Source: Gp6-AA40 sp963723495 (GTDB lineage: Bacteria > Acidobacteriota > Vicinamibacteria > Vicinamibacterales > UBA2999). From it: a DNA stretch of 64,000 nt. The position numbers and the translations under genes were made by a program. The notes beneath the pieces are model-generated. The model was not told where the DNA came from, ran no database searches, and saw only the letters and a list, made by a program, of their open reading frames with translations. Below, one piece after another: positions 1 through 8,835 of this stretch. The stretch is taken from assembly GCA_963723495.1 (NCBI GenBank), contig CAVRQR010000012.1:496001-560000 (forward strand), in the 5' to 3' direction. Each line of letters begins with the position of its first letter. Positions within the stretch are counted from its first letter, which is position 1.

Positions 1-1
1 C

Positions 2-2056
2 GAGGCCCATGCTCGCACCGGCAACGCCCCCGCATCGCTTGCCGAATACGTCCGTGCCGCGGATCTGCTGCCCGACGATGTCGAGGTGCAACTTAACGCC
101 GGCTCGTTGTTGCTGGTGGCACGAAGACCCGAAGAGGCGCTGGCGCGCGCTGACGCTGCCCTGAAGGTGGATCCTGACAATGTTTCTGCACTCGTGCTTC
201 GAGGCAGCGCGCTCGCCGGGCTGACCTCATTTGACGAAGCCCTGAAGTCGTTCGAGGGCGCGATTGCTCTCGATCCCAGTCGTGGCCGCACCTTTACCAG
301 TCTCGGGCTCATTGAGCTTGCTCGAGGGAAGCAGGTCCAGGCCGAGTCGGCCTTTCGCCGGGCTGTGGAGCTCTCGCCGCGAGACGTGGAAGTGCACCTC
401 GCGCTTGGGAACTACTACTGGGCGGTCGGACGGATGCCTGACGCCGAACAAGCATTTCAGACCGCGCTGAAGCTCGATCCCGGCAATGTCGCGGCCAACC
501 GGTTCATGGCGTCGCTCACCATTGTCAGCGGCCGACAGGCCGAGGCGGAGCCTTACCTCCAGCGCGTCGCAGACTCATCGACCGATCCAGCAGGCATCCT
601 CGTCTTGACGGACTACTACCTCATGACAGGCCGCCCAAAAGACGCCATCGGGCGTCTCGAAGCCCTCAAAGACGCCGACAAGATTCCGGGCGCCAAAGTG
701 CGCCTCGCGCGAGCTTACGTCGTCGCAAACGAATTGCCGAAAGCCCAGGCGCTCGTCGACGCGATCCTGAAGGTCGATGCCAGCGACGCCGATGCCCAGT
801 TGCTCAAAGCACAACTCCTCCTGGAAGACGGCAAGCGCGACGAAGCCTTCGAAGCGGTGCGGGTAGCCACATCGGTGAACCCGTCGTCAGCCGACGCCCA
901 GTTTGTGCTTGGGCGGATGTACGTCGAACGTGGTGACAACGCCGCGGCCCAACGAGCATTTCAGGAGGTTTTGAAAATCAATCCACGCGCGGCGGCCGCG
1001 CAGGTGCAGCTCGCACGGCTCCAGACCCAGGCCGGCCAGACCGGAGTCTCGGTTCAAAACGCGGAAGAGGCGGCGAGGAACAACCCGACCAACGCGGGCG
1101 CGCGCCTGGAAGTGGTTCGCGGCCTGATCGCGTCGAAGGAATTCGGGCGTGCAGAGAGCGAGATCAAAAGGCTGCGAACAGACTTCCCGAGTGTCGCGTC
1201 GGTACACGTTCAGGAAGCCAATCTCGCCCTTCTCCGCAAGGACTATCGGCGAGCGCAGGCGGCGCTCGAGCAGGCAGAAAAACTGGATCCCAACTCCCTC
1301 GAGACGCTCGCGTCCTGGCTGGCCCTCGATCTCGAGCAGAAGAACACGACTGGCGCCAGGACGCGCCTCGAGGCCCGGCTCCAGACGGAAAGTTCTCCCG
1401 ATCTCCAGCTCCTGGCGGGACGAACGTACCTGGCGATGAAGGACTCGGCGGCAGCTGAAAAAGCGTTGCGAGCGGTGATCGAAGCCGACCCTTCGCGCCT
1501 CGCGCCCTACGAGATGCTCGGACAGTTGTATCTGAGCGAGGACAAACTCGACCTGGCGATGAAGGAGTTCGAGGCCTTATCGAGGCGACAGGACAATCCG
1601 GTGTCGTCCATCACGATGACCGGGATGATTCTCGAGCAACGGGGCAGAGTCGACGAGGCGATGAAGCGATACGAGGACGTGCTCGCCCGTGATCCTCAAG
1701 CAGGCACCGCGGCAAACAACCTGGCGTGGATACTGGCCGATCGGGGCGAGAATCTGGACAGAGCACTTCAACTGGCACAGGTGGCGGTGGCTGCCGCGCC
1801 CGAGACTCCGCAGGTCATCGATACTCTCGGCTGGGTCTATTACAAACGCAATCTGCCGGAATCGGCGATCCCGTATTTTCAGCGCTGCATAAGCAAAGAC
1901 CCGATGGTCGCTGAATATCACTACCATCTCGGGCTGGCGTTTCTCAAAGCCGGGAAGGCGGCCGCGGGACGCGCTGCGCTGCAACATGCGCTCGATCTCA
2001 ACCCGAACCCGACTGTCACAGCGGAAATCCGCCGCGCGCTCGACGAGGCGAAATAG
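2..2056 (+). CDS. TPR-repeat protein, 5' end cut by window
   Basis: The frame is open from the second base of the window, so the true start lies upstream; 684 residues are visible. The protein is almost wholly TPR-like 34-residue helical repeats, with recurring caps such as ALKVDPDN, ALKLDPGN and VLARDPQAG, giving well over a dozen units. No catalytic domain or membrane segment is seen in this part. Such long TPR arrays are protein-interaction scaffolds; the general layout resembles the TPR proteins tied to exopolysaccharide/PEP-CTERM systems, but that link is only a guess because the N terminus and upstream genes are outside the window. The gene converges on the phosphoesterase gene downstream. 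Confidence 0.85.
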   Translation, partial: EAHARTGNAPASLAEYVRAADLLPDDVEVQLNAGSLLLVARRPEEALARADAALKVDPDNVSALVLRGSALAGLTSFDEALKSFEGAIALDPSRGRTFTSLGLIELARGKQVQAESAFRRAVELSPRDVEVHLALGNYYWAVGRMPDAEQAFQTALKLDPGNVAANRFMASLTIVSGRQAEAEPYLQRVADSSTDPAGILVLTDYYLMTGRPKDAIGRLEALKDADKIPGAKVRLARAYVVANELPKAQALVDAILKVDASDADAQLLKAQLLLEDGKRDEAFEAVRVATSVNPSSADAQFVLGRMYVERGDNAAAQRAFQEVLKINPRAAAAQVQLARLQTQAGQTGVSVQNAEEAARNNPTNAGARLEVVRGLIASKEFGRAESEIKRLRTDFPSVASVHVQEANLALLRKDYRRAQAALEQAEKLDPNSLETLASWLALDLEQKNTTGARTRLEARLQTESSPDLQLLAGRTYLAMKDSAAAEKALRAVIEADPSRLAPYEMLGQLYLSEDKLDLAMKEFEALSRRQDNPVSSITMTGMILEQRGRVDEAMKRYEDVLARDPQAGTAANNLAWILADRGENLDRALQLAQVAVAAAPETPQVIDTLGWVYYKRNLPESAIPYFQRCISKDPMVAEYHYHLGLAFLKAGKAAAGRAALQHALDLNPNPTVTAEIRRALDEAK

Positions 2057-2123
2057 TCGGGGAGTTCGCGACAGCGGATGCGGGACGGAGTGACAGTTCG
2101 ACGCGCCGGTCGGTGAAGGCGAG

Positions 2124-2588
2124 TCACACTCGCAGATCCACGATCCTGTGGGAAATCTTGGTTCCGTCCACATCGAGACGCGCCACGGCAATCGGCAACG
2201 TGAATCGCCGAGGGCCGGCGCTGCCTGGATTCAGGTAGAGCACACCATCACGCATGTCTGCGACCGGTTGATGCGTATGACCTGAGATGACAGCGGCGAA
2301 TCCCGCCGCTTGCGGATCGAGATCGAGGGCTGCGAGGTCGTGAAGCATGTACAAGTGCAACTCGCCGACCTCGACGACCTCCGTCATCGGCAGAGCGTTC
2401 GCCCACGCTGCTGTGTCGACGTTTCCTCGCACGGCGACGGTCGGCGCGATATTGCGGAGCCTTTCCAGGACCTCAAGGTCACCGACGTCGCCGGCGTGAA
2501 GAATGAGGGCCGACCCTCGCAGCGCGGCAACGGCCTCCGGACGGAGAAGGCCGTGCGTGTCCGAGATGACGCCGACGGAAATCGCCAC
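2124..2588 (-). CDS. YfcE-type metallophosphoesterase
   Basis: A 154-residue calcineurin-like phosphoesterase of the YfcE/MJ0936 type, a cytosolic metal-dependent phosphodiesterase whose natural substrate is usually unknown. The metal-binding motifs occur in the expected order: DTHG (about residues 10-13), GDVGD (33-37), GNVD (about 55), SGHTH (about 105) and NPGS (about 120). Length fits the family. It starts one base after the stop of the upstream dehalogenase-like gene, so the two are probably co-transcribed. Family assignment is firm; substrate unknown. Confidence 0.9.
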   Translation of the reverse strand: MAISVGVISDTHGLLRPEAVAALRGSALILHAGDVGDLEVLERLRNIAPTVAVRGNVDTAAWANALPMTEVVEVGELHLYMLHDLAALDLDPQAAGFAAVISGHTHQPVADMRDGVLYLNPGSAGPRRFTLPIAVARLDVDGTKISHRIVDLRV

Positions 2589-2589
2589 G

Positions 2590-3417
2590 CTACGCGCCGA
2601 GCTGACGGGCGAGATCGTTGAAATCTGTCGCCGTGAGATCGACCGTCGAATCCGGCTTCAGATCGGGCTTGCCGCCCGGGCCCAGCTCGAGCGGCCTCGG
2701 CACGAATGCGGTCTGCAGACCGACGCCCTTTGCTGCTCGCAGGTCACCCAGGTGGGCGGCCACCATCAGGATCTCTCCGACCTCAAGGTCCAGGATGTCC
2801 GCGGCCGACTGGTACACCTCGCGATCGGGCTTGTAGTGCCGCGCCAGCTCCGCGCCCAGAATGCAGTCCCAGGGAAGCCCGCCATATTTTGCAAGATTCG
2901 TCATCAGGGAGACGTTACCGTTCGAGAGTGGCGCGATGATGAATCGTTTCTTGAGTCGTGTCAGGCCGCTGACTGAGTCGGGCCATGGCCGTAACCGATG
3001 CCACGCGCGATTGAGCGCGTCGATCTCCGCCTCTGACAGGCCGGTGATCCCGAAATCGACCAGGATCTTGTCGAGCATCATCCGATGCAAGGCATCGAGC
3101 TTCGTCCAGGGAAGCTCGCCCGATCGCACGCGATTCATGCTGGGACCGTAGCCCGCGCGCCATGCATCGGCGAACTTCGCACCCTCGACCCGAAGCCCTT
3201 TCCTCTTCGCCAGCTGGTCGACTTCCTGCGCGACCGACGTACGCCAGTCGACGACAGTGCCAAAGACGTCAAAGACGAGTGCCTTCACAGCGCCGAGCTC
3301 GGGCTTCGGCAGCGGCGCCGTCTGAGTCTCACCAAATGCCATGGTGTTGCGTGCGCTCCATTCCGCACTAATCATCGCCGCGATTCCTGTCCACACGAAG
3401 TTGCGACGAGAGAGCAT
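2590..3417 (-). CDS. HAD type II (haloacid dehalogenase-like) with Tat-like leader
   Basis: A 275-residue HAD-superfamily hydrolase of the 2-haloacid dehalogenase (type II) kind. The nucleophile is Asp50 in FDVFGTVVDW, followed by the SNGN Ser/Asn motif (about 165), the Lys in HYKPDREVYQ (about 192) and the acidic motif near MVAAHLGDL (about 217). The N terminus is unusual: SRRNFVWTG plus a hydrophobic stretch looks like a twin-arginine signal, implying export of a folded enzyme, whereas most family members are cytosolic. The leader ends near residue 27 (AFGE). Activity on haloacids is inferred from the family only; other phosphatase-like activities are possible. Confidence 0.82.
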   Translation of the reverse strand: MLSRRNFVWTGIAAMISAEWSARNTMAFGETQTAPLPKPELGAVKALVFDVFGTVVDWRTSVAQEVDQLAKRKGLRVEGAKFADAWRAGYGPSMNRVRSGELPWTKLDALHRMMLDKILVDFGITGLSEAEIDALNRAWHRLRPWPDSVSGLTRLKKRFIIAPLSNGNVSLMTNLAKYGGLPWDCILGAELARHYKPDREVYQSAADILDLEVGEILMVAAHLGDLRAAKGVGLQTAFVPRPLELGPGGKPDLKPDSTVDLTATDFNDLARQLGA

Positions 3418-3490
3418 GGATCACCTCGATGACCGCGTTCTCGGAGTCAGCGGCGTCGTAGTCGACATACCACTTGCGGGGAGCAAGTCG

Positions 3491-3925
3491 CTAGGGCTCA
3501 GTATTGATCGCGTAGTAGGCGATCGTTTTCGTCGGGACCTCTTTGAACCAGTGCGGTGTCTTCGCCGGGATCGTGATGACATCACCCTTGGTCAGCTGAT
3601 GGACCTGACCGCCCTCAACGTTGGGCGCGCGACGCTGGCCGGGCGCGGTGTCTTTCCCGTTCACGAGCGTTCCACCGGTGACGAACGTCGCCTCACCCTC
3701 GACGATGATGAAGACATGATTGGTCCTTTCGTGAACTTCGACTTCGCCGGCACCGCGGCGCTGCGCGAGAACGATCAGGCCCTTATCGTTGATGATTTGG
3801 CCTCCTTTGGCCATTGTGGCCGACACCTTGTCGTGATGGACGTAAGTCACGACCGTGGGGACGCCATCGGCACGAACCACGACCGCCATGGTGAGCAACA
3901 GTGCCAGCATGCCTAAGATCTTCAT
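3491..3925 (-). CDS. Secreted cupin-domain protein
   Basis: A 144-residue protein starting MKILGMLALLLTMAVVVRA, a clear signal peptide, preceded directly by a strong AAGGAGG ribosome site; the frame is open further upstream but that part has no cupin character. Residues 45-140 form a single cupin barrel with metal-ligand patterns VHERTNHVFIIVEG and GDVITIPAKTPHWF. It is probably a small periplasmic metal-binding cupin; the ligand or reaction cannot be told. Its start lies in the 3' end of a tannase-like gene relic, so this gene may have been freed from, or placed behind, that lost gene. Confidence 0.8.
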   Translation of the reverse strand: MKILGMLALLLTMAVVVRADGVPTVVTYVHHDKVSATMAKGGQIINDKGLIVLAQRRGAGEVEVHERTNHVFIIVEGEATFVTGGTLVNGKDTAPGQRRAPNVEGGQVHQLTKGDVITIPAKTPHWFKEVPTKTIAYYAINTEP

Positions 3926-4104
3926 AGCTCCTCCTTGTTGATTGCTGTCGCGCGAAGAATCGCGGTGTTGCCGACGTGACCGGTATCGGTGCCGGCCGTC
4001 GCGTAGCCGCCCGTGACCGCCGCCGCCATTGCGGCGTAGGGAATGACGCCGGCCCAGGCGCCATTGCCGACCGACTGCAGCCTCCAGGAGAAGAAACAGT
4101 CCAA
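3922..4104 (-). pseudogene. Relic of a tannase/feruloyl esterase-family gene
   Basis: A short open stretch on the minus strand reads LQSVGNGAWAGVIPY, then AAMAAAVTGGYATAGTDTGHVGN in continuation. This closely matches the conserved core of tannase/feruloyl esterase proteins (pattern xVGNGxxxG...Y...A...GYAxxxTDTGH). Only about 45 of the roughly 500 residues of that family remain; there is no nucleophile-elbow segment and no proper start. The fragment runs into the ribosome site of the cupin gene. I infer a deletion remnant. Confidence 0.6.
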
Positions 4105-4164
4105 CGCGGGTCGTCATTGATAATCCCTACGGCCGGGCGATGCTCGCCGAACGAGTCGAGAACG

Positions 4165-4998
4165 TCAAGGGGGGAAGCCGATTGCCAGCTTGACTGCCGC
4201 GTACTCGGAGTGCACCGACCCGTCGGACGCGCGGATGATCAGCGGCGGCTCGACCCAGCTTCGGCCTCGGGCGGCAACGGGCAGGTCGATCGATCGCATC
4301 ATGAGGAACAGACCCACGAGCGGCGGCTCACCCTCCCGAAACACAACAGAACGTCGTCTCACGATCACCACGTCTGCTGCGCGGGCGGCCGACTCGAGTC
4401 GAGCACGCTGGTCCTCAGGAAACACGCAGGCAAAGACACCACCTGGGGCAAGGTGGCAGGCGGCCACGCGCGCGTAGTCCGCGATGTCCCCCCGCAGCTC
4501 GAAGCGACACGCCACTTTCTGTGGATGGTCGCCTTCGACGCCCGTGCCCGGGGGGAAGTACGGCGGGCTTCCCAACACGAGGTCGAATGTCTCGTCGGCC
4601 GCCAGCGCGCCAGGGCTGCGAAAATCGGAATGGCGAATGTCGTAGCGTGACTGCAGTCCGTTATAGATCGCCGACTTGCGTGCGAGCCGAACGCTTTCCT
4701 CCTGCGCTTCGATCGTCACGACGCGCGCTCCGGGCAAGCGCCACGCCGCGATCATCCCGACCGAGCCGATACCAGATCCGAGGTCGAGGACCCGCGAGGC
4801 AGTCGGTGCCCAGCTCGTCCCGTACCACGCTGTGAGCACATCGTCGGTGGAGAACCGATGGCCGTCGCGAAGCTGAAAGATCCGGAAGTGACCGCTGATG
4901 GCGTCGAGCGTCTCATCGGGCGGCACCTCGGGTGGCGAGAGCGCACCAGGTGGAACCGGTCCCGGCTTCGCCCAGCCTTTGAAATGACTCTCGGTCAA
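4165..4998 (-). CDS. TrmN6-like SAM-dependent methyltransferase
   Basis: A class I methyltransferase resembling tRNA1(Val) adenine-37 N6-methyltransferase. Visible motifs are FSTDDVLTAW (substrate-side loop typical of the TrmN6 group), the SAM motif DLGSGIGSVG, the acidic end of strand 2 (IEAQ) and SPPY in place of the usual NPPY catalytic motif. I prefer the TTG start at 4998, since the longer reading from an ATG at 5049 adds 17 residues translated from a low-complexity repeat. The gene is divergent from the E1 gene. The SPPY variant leaves the exact target (adenine in tRNA or another substrate) open. Confidence 0.75.
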   Translation of the reverse strand: MTESHFKGWAKPGPVPPGALSPPEVPPDETLDAISGHFRIFQLRDGHRFSTDDVLTAWYGTSWAPTASRVLDLGSGIGSVGMIAAWRLPGARVVTIEAQEESVRLARKSAIYNGLQSRYDIRHSDFRSPGALAADETFDLVLGSPPYFPPGTGVEGDHPQKVACRFELRGDIADYARVAACHLAPGGVFACVFPEDQRARLESAARAADVVIVRRRSVVFREGEPPLVGLFLMMRSIDLPVAARGRSWVEPPLIIRASDGSVHSEYAAVKLAIGFPP

Positions 4999-4999
4999 A

Positions 5000-5124
5000 T
5001 CCCAACTCCCAATTTCCATCTCCCAACTGTTCGAACACCCAATTTCCAACGCCCAACTCCCAATTTCAAGTTCAAATGGTTTCTACGGGGCTTGGAAGTT
5101 GGCATTTGGGAGTTGGGAGTTCGT
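5000..5124. repeat. Stutter repeat, GGGAGTTGG family, inverted arms
   Basis: The left arm (about 5000-5072) is made of imperfect copies of CCCAACTCCCAATTTCC. The right arm (about 5094-5123) carries the reverse complement word (GGAAGTTGGCATTTGGGAGT). About 20 unrelated bases separate them. It lies between the divergent methyltransferase and E1 genes, and the methyltransferase's possible upstream start falls inside it. Confidence 0.8.
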
Positions 5125-5136
5125 TAGGATCTGAAT

Positions 5137-7593
5137 ATGTCCACGTTGGCAGACCGGCTGATGTCGTTTGTGGTTGAGCGATATCCGTTTGCCCTGCCTG
5201 CTGTCCAACGAGCGCTGCAATCGTGCGATGCGGCTCAGCGCTCCACTGATCCAGCGTCGATCGAACAACTCCGGCCGCTGCTCGGCGACGAACTCAGGCG
5301 GCAGCTCGATCAGATTACCGCCGGTGACCTGCCGGACACGACGCCTGGCGTCACTGCGGCCGCGCGACTGCAGAAGGCGCGTGAGGAACTGAGCGAGGCA
5401 TGCGACGGTTTTCTTGCGCGCGAAGCCGTCAGTGCGTCGCTGACAGGTGATGAGCGGCGCGAGATCCTGCGCGGGATGATCCTCACGCGTGCAGTGGACA
5501 ATCGTCTCAAGCAGTTCTTCCTGAGCGGTGAGGTCAAGTACAACGACATTCCGTTCCAGGGAAAAGGCTTCCGGTCCCTTGGCCAGGAGGCGATCTACGC
5601 GGCGGGAGTACGCCTGAAGCGGGGGGCGGCCTTTCGTGATCCCTCGCGCGGATGGCACGGCGACGTGGTCGGCCCGATCATTCGCGACCTCGGTGTCGCG
5701 CTCGCCATGCGTCCCGAACCGGCGACGATCCGGATGGTGCTCAACGCGCAAATGGCGAAGCAGGGCCCGCCGATGGACGGGTGCGACCTGCACATCGGTG
5801 ACTGGGAGTGGGGGATCCTGCCGGCGACAGCGCCGCTGTCGATCAGCACACTGTCGATTGCGGGCATCGCGATGGCGTTCTCGCGCGAGGGCCAGCAACG
5901 AGTCGCGCTGTCGTTCATCGGCGAGGGTGGATCGTCGCTCGGTGAATGGCATGAAGCCATCAACCTGTGCGCCGCGCGCCGCCTCCCGGCGATCTTCTGC
6001 ATCGAGAACAACCAGACGGCGCTCTCCACCCCGGTGTCCGAACAGTCGGCTGTCCGCGTCTTTGCTGACAAAGCGTCTGGCTACGGCATTCCGGGTATCA
6101 CGATCGACGGAACAGACCCCGATCAGATCGCTGCCGCGTTCACATGGGCCGCCGATCGTGCCAGGGCGGGTCACGGCCCGGCGCTCATCGAGCTCGTGTC
6201 GATGCGGATGTCGGGCCATGCGCATCACGACGACATGCTGTTTCTCGGGAAGGAACCAGCGCTCGCCTGGGACTACCCTCGCCTGTCTCCCGGCGCATAC
6301 GCGGACCCGGGTCTTTACGCGTTCTGGTCTGAGCGAGACCCGATCCTTCGCTACGCCAGCCGGCTCGAGGCGGCCGGAATCATCGATTCGTCAGAACTGG
6401 ATCGAATTCGCCAGGAAGCCCAAGCGCAGGTCGAGAACGAGGCTCGAGCTATCGTTGACGCGCCCTGGCCCGAACCACAGCAGGCCGGCACGCGTGTGTA
6501 CGCCTGCCACTCGACGCAAACACGGACCGACCCTCTCGAGCCGGACGTCCGTCTTTCAATCGATTTGAACCCACACTTGCCGCAGGACGATCGCGGCCTT
6601 CCATTCGATCGAAAGGGACAGACATTTCTTGACGCGATCGCCTTGGGAATTTCCGAGGCGCTGCGCGCCGATCCGCGAGTCTTCGTCTACGGCGAGGACG
6701 TAGGTGGCAACTATGGCAATTCATTCCTGTTGCTTCGGCCTCTCCTCGGAGAATTCGGCGATCGCATCATCAACTCGCCGCTCGCCGAAGGGGGCGTGCT
6801 GGGTGTCTGCATTGGCGCCGCCATCGCCGGTCAGCGGCCAATCGGCGAGATGCAGTTCAACGACTTCGTCGCGAGCGGGTTCAACCAGCTGGTGAACAAC
6901 GCGGCCAAGATTCGGTATCGATGGGGTGGCTCGGTCCCGATGGTCCTCAGGATGCCGTGGGGTGGATTGCGGCACGCCGGGCCCTATCACTCGCAGAACA
7001 CCGAAGCGTGGTTCTATCGCACGCCCGGACTGAAGATCGTCGTCCCCTCGACGCCCGAGGACGCCCGCGCGCTGATGGCGAGCGCCGTTGCCGATCCGGA
7101 TCCCGTGCTCTTCTACGAGCACATCGCGCTGTATCGCGATCCGGCCATCAAGCAGGTGCTTTCCTCCGCCCCACCGGCACCCTTACCGCTGGGGAAGGCG
7201 GCACTCCGGCGCGCCGGTGACGATCTGGCGATCATCTCGTACGGCGCATACGTGCACGTCGCGCTGCGGGCGGCGGCGACACTGTCTGCAGAGGGCATCG
7301 AGGCGAGCGTTCTCGATCTGCGTACGCTGTCGCCACTCGATCGGACCTCCATCCTCGCCGTCGCGCGACACTGCAGCCGCGTCCTCATCGTGCACGAAGA
7401 CACGCGGACTGGCAGCATCGGTGAAAGCCTTGCCGCCATCATTCAGGAAGAGGCGTTCGAGTCGCTCGACGCGCCGGTGCGCGTCGTTGGCGCACTCGAT
7501 ACACCAGTGCCCTACTCGCCGCCTCTCGAGGAGTACTTCCTGCCGTCGCAGGCCGCGATCGAACAGGCGGCTCGGTTGCTCGTCGCGTACTGA
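5137..7593 (+). CDS. 2-oxoacid dehydrogenase E1, fused alpha and beta subunits
   Basis: An 818-residue thiamine-diphosphate enzyme. Residues about 100-420 are the E1 alpha part, with TPP motif GEGGSSLGEWHEA followed by ENNQTALST (about 262-290) and the phosphorylation-loop-like MSGHAHHDD. Residues about 490-818 are the E1 beta part (YGEDVGG near 519, SPLAEGGVLG, GGLRHAGPYHSQ and a transketolase C-terminal domain). It decarboxylates a 2-oxoacid and transfers the acyl group to lipoylated E2. Single-chain alpha-beta fusions are known for branched-chain-type E1 in several phyla. No E2 or E3 is next to it; the likely partners are at 17.9-20.7 kb on the other strand. Substrate (branched chain, pyruvate or other) is not settled by sequence. 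Confidence 0.9.
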   Translation: MSTLADRLMSFVVERYPFALPAVQRALQSCDAAQRSTDPASIEQLRPLLGDELRRQLDQITAGDLPDTTPGVTAAARLQKAREELSEACDGFLAREAVSASLTGDERREILRGMILTRAVDNRLKQFFLSGEVKYNDIPFQGKGFRSLGQEAIYAAGVRLKRGAAFRDPSRGWHGDVVGPIIRDLGVALAMRPEPATIRMVLNAQMAKQGPPMDGCDLHIGDWEWGILPATAPLSISTLSIAGIAMAFSREGQQRVALSFIGEGGSSLGEWHEAINLCAARRLPAIFCIENNQTALSTPVSEQSAVRVFADKASGYGIPGITIDGTDPDQIAAAFTWAADRARAGHGPALIELVSMRMSGHAHHDDMLFLGKEPALAWDYPRLSPGAYADPGLYAFWSERDPILRYASRLEAAGIIDSSELDRIRQEAQAQVENEARAIVDAPWPEPQQAGTRVYACHSTQTRTDPLEPDVRLSIDLNPHLPQDDRGLPFDRKGQTFLDAIALGISEALRADPRVFVYGEDVGGNYGNSFLLLRPLLGEFGDRIINSPLAEGGVLGVCIGAAIAGQRPIGEMQFNDFVASGFNQLVNNAAKIRYRWGGSVPMVLRMPWGGLRHAGPYHSQNTEAWFYRTPGLKIVVPSTPEDARALMASAVADPDPVLFYEHIALYRDPAIKQVLSSAPPAPLPLGKAALRRAGDDLAIISYGAYVHVALRAAATLSAEGIEASVLDLRTLSPLDRTSILAVARHCSRVLIVHEDTRTGSIGESLAAIIQEEAFESLDAPVRVVGALDTPVPYSPPLEEYFLPSQAAIEQAARLLVAY

Positions 7594-7596
7594 TTC

Positions 7597-7693
7597 CAGA
7601 GGGCACGAAGGGGACGGCGGTCACGGATCGCCGCGGAGATACGCGAAGTCGCGGAGATCCGTTCCTCCGTTCGTCCTCCGTGCCTCTCGCGAT
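7597..7693. repeat. Stutter repeat, GCACGAAGG/CGCGGAGA family
   Basis: Starts within about 4 bases of the E1 stop codon. The left arm GAGGGCACGAAGGGGACGG is answered by the inverted arm CCTCCGTTCGTCCTCCGTGC, with CGCGGAGATACGCGAAGTCG between them. The middle word resembles the terminal repeats of the element at 29.2 kb. The only gene nearby downstream is the FHA gene at 7711. Confidence 0.7.
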
Positions 7694-7710
7694 AAGATGC
7701 TCCCGCCAAC

Positions 7711-8010
7711 ATGTGGATCTTGAAGACCATCACGGAAGATCTCCCCGAACGGACGTTTCGCATTCTCTCAGGTGGCATTCGCACGATCGGCCGCTCGACC
7801 GGCGCCGACTTCATCGTGGACGCAGCGCTGGTCTCGCGAGTGCACTGCCGCCTGTCGGCGCTGCCGACGGGCGAGCTCGAGGTCCACGACCTCGATAGCA
7901 CCAACGGCACGTACGTCAACGGCGCGCGTGTGGAGACGGCGCGTCTCTCGTCCGGCGATCGCCTGAAAGTGGGACGCGTCGAGCTGGTCGCGACGCGCGA
8001 GACCGATTGA
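7711..8010 (+). CDS. FHA-domain protein
   Basis: A 99-residue protein that is a single forkhead-associated domain. It keeps the phosphothreonine-binding signature: IGRS (about 26-29), SRVHCRL (about 42-48) and DLDSTNGTYVNG (about 60-71). FHA domains bind phosphothreonine peptides, so it may read the output of a Ser/Thr kinase. The nearest kinase-like protein (9.3 kb) is probably inactive, so its partner lies elsewhere. No other domain is attached. It converges on the MBL hydrolase gene, with a stutter repeat between the stop codons. Confidence 0.9.
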   Translation: MWILKTITEDLPERTFRILSGGIRTIGRSTGADFIVDAALVSRVHCRLSALPTGELEVHDLDSTNGTYVNGARVETARLSSGDRLKVGRVELVATRETD

Positions 8011-8027
8011 CTGTCTGCAGCCGTCGA

Positions 8028-8158
8028 TTTGAGATCTTTGATTTGCGATCTGTGATTCGTTGATGATTGAAGATATCGATTGATGATCTACTGAAGATAG
8101 AAATCGTGAATCACCGATCAAGAATCAACAACGAATCGATCATCAAAGATCGCCAACT
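8028..8158. repeat. Stutter repeat, GATT family, inverted arms
   Basis: The left arm carries GATCTTTGATT and GATTCGTTG. The right arm carries the inverse of the same words (AACGAATC, ATCAAAGATC). The outer end of the right arm supplies the last two codons and the stop (GAT CTT TGA on the minus strand) of the MBL hydrolase gene. Confidence 0.85.
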
Positions 8159-8814
8159 CTTCGATGTTCGGCGAGGTACTCCAGCACGAACGGATTCGCT
8201 GATCGCTCGCGCGCGATTGTCGTATCTGGCCCATGACCGGGATGAACGATCGCCTCGTCGCCCAGGGGAAAGAGCACCTGCGTAATCGAGTTCATGAGGA
8301 CCTTGTAATCCCCGCCGGGCAGATCGGTACGTCCAATCGAACCCGCAAACAGCGTGTCGCCGACAAACAGGTGATTGCCCTTCTCCCCACTGCGGCCAAT
8401 CTGCAGGCAGACGCCCCCGGGGCAGTGACCAGGCGTGTGATGCACCTTGACGATGTAATCGCCGAACGTGATTGGAGTACCGTCGTAGTAGACGTCGACC
8501 GGTGGCGGCCGCCGCACCTTGAAGCCGAACATCGCGCCCTGCTCCACGGCGGCTTCATAGAGGAACAGGTCGTCGCGGTGCAGATAGACCGGCGCGCTGT
8601 ATTCGTTCTTGGCCGCCGCCACGCCCGTGATGTGATCCACGTGTGCGTGCGTCAGCAGAATCATCCTGACATCGACGTCGAAGTCGCGCACCGTCGCGAC
8701 GAGCTGATCCACCTCGTCACCAGGATCGATGATGACCGCCTCGCGAGTCCGCTCACACGCCACGACAAAGCCGTTCTTCTCGAACGGCGGCACAGCGCGT
8801 ACCTCCACAATCAT
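8143..8814 (-). CDS. MBL-fold hydrolase (glyoxalase II-like)
   Basis: A 223-residue metallo-beta-lactamase-fold enzyme. Zinc ligands are present in THAHVDH (HxHxDH), TPGHCPGG, GDTLF and the C-terminal HPGHGP. The fold and length fit the glyoxalase II/hydroxyacyl-glutathione hydrolase-like group, cytosolic thioester or related hydrolases; the substrate is uncertain. I chose the ATG at 8814 (MIVEVRAVPPFEKNG), because the longer open frame runs antisense through the divergent gene. The stop codon lies in a stutter repeat. Only 21 bases separate it from the divergent receiver-like gene. Confidence 0.88.
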   Translation of the reverse strand: MIVEVRAVPPFEKNGFVVACERTREAVIIDPGDEVDQLVATVRDFDVDVRMILLTHAHVDHITGVAAAKNEYSAPVYLHRDDLFLYEAAVEQGAMFGFKVRRPPPVDVYYDGTPITFGDYIVKVHHTPGHCPGGVCLQIGRSGEKGNHLFVGDTLFAGSIGRTDLPGGDYKVLMNSITQVLFPLGDEAIVHPGHGPDTTIARERSANPFVLEYLAEHRRVGDL

Positions 8815-8835
8815 GCGGGTACAGATCCTATCAAC

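Noticed and set aside
1577..2191. 204-codon minus-strand frame
   Set aside because: Antisense to the TPR gene, Arg/His-rich composition without motifs; typical shadow frame of GC-rich DNA.
5083..6228. 381-codon minus-strand frame opposite the E1 gene
   Set aside because: No domain character and Arg-rich; antisense shadow of a clear enzyme gene.
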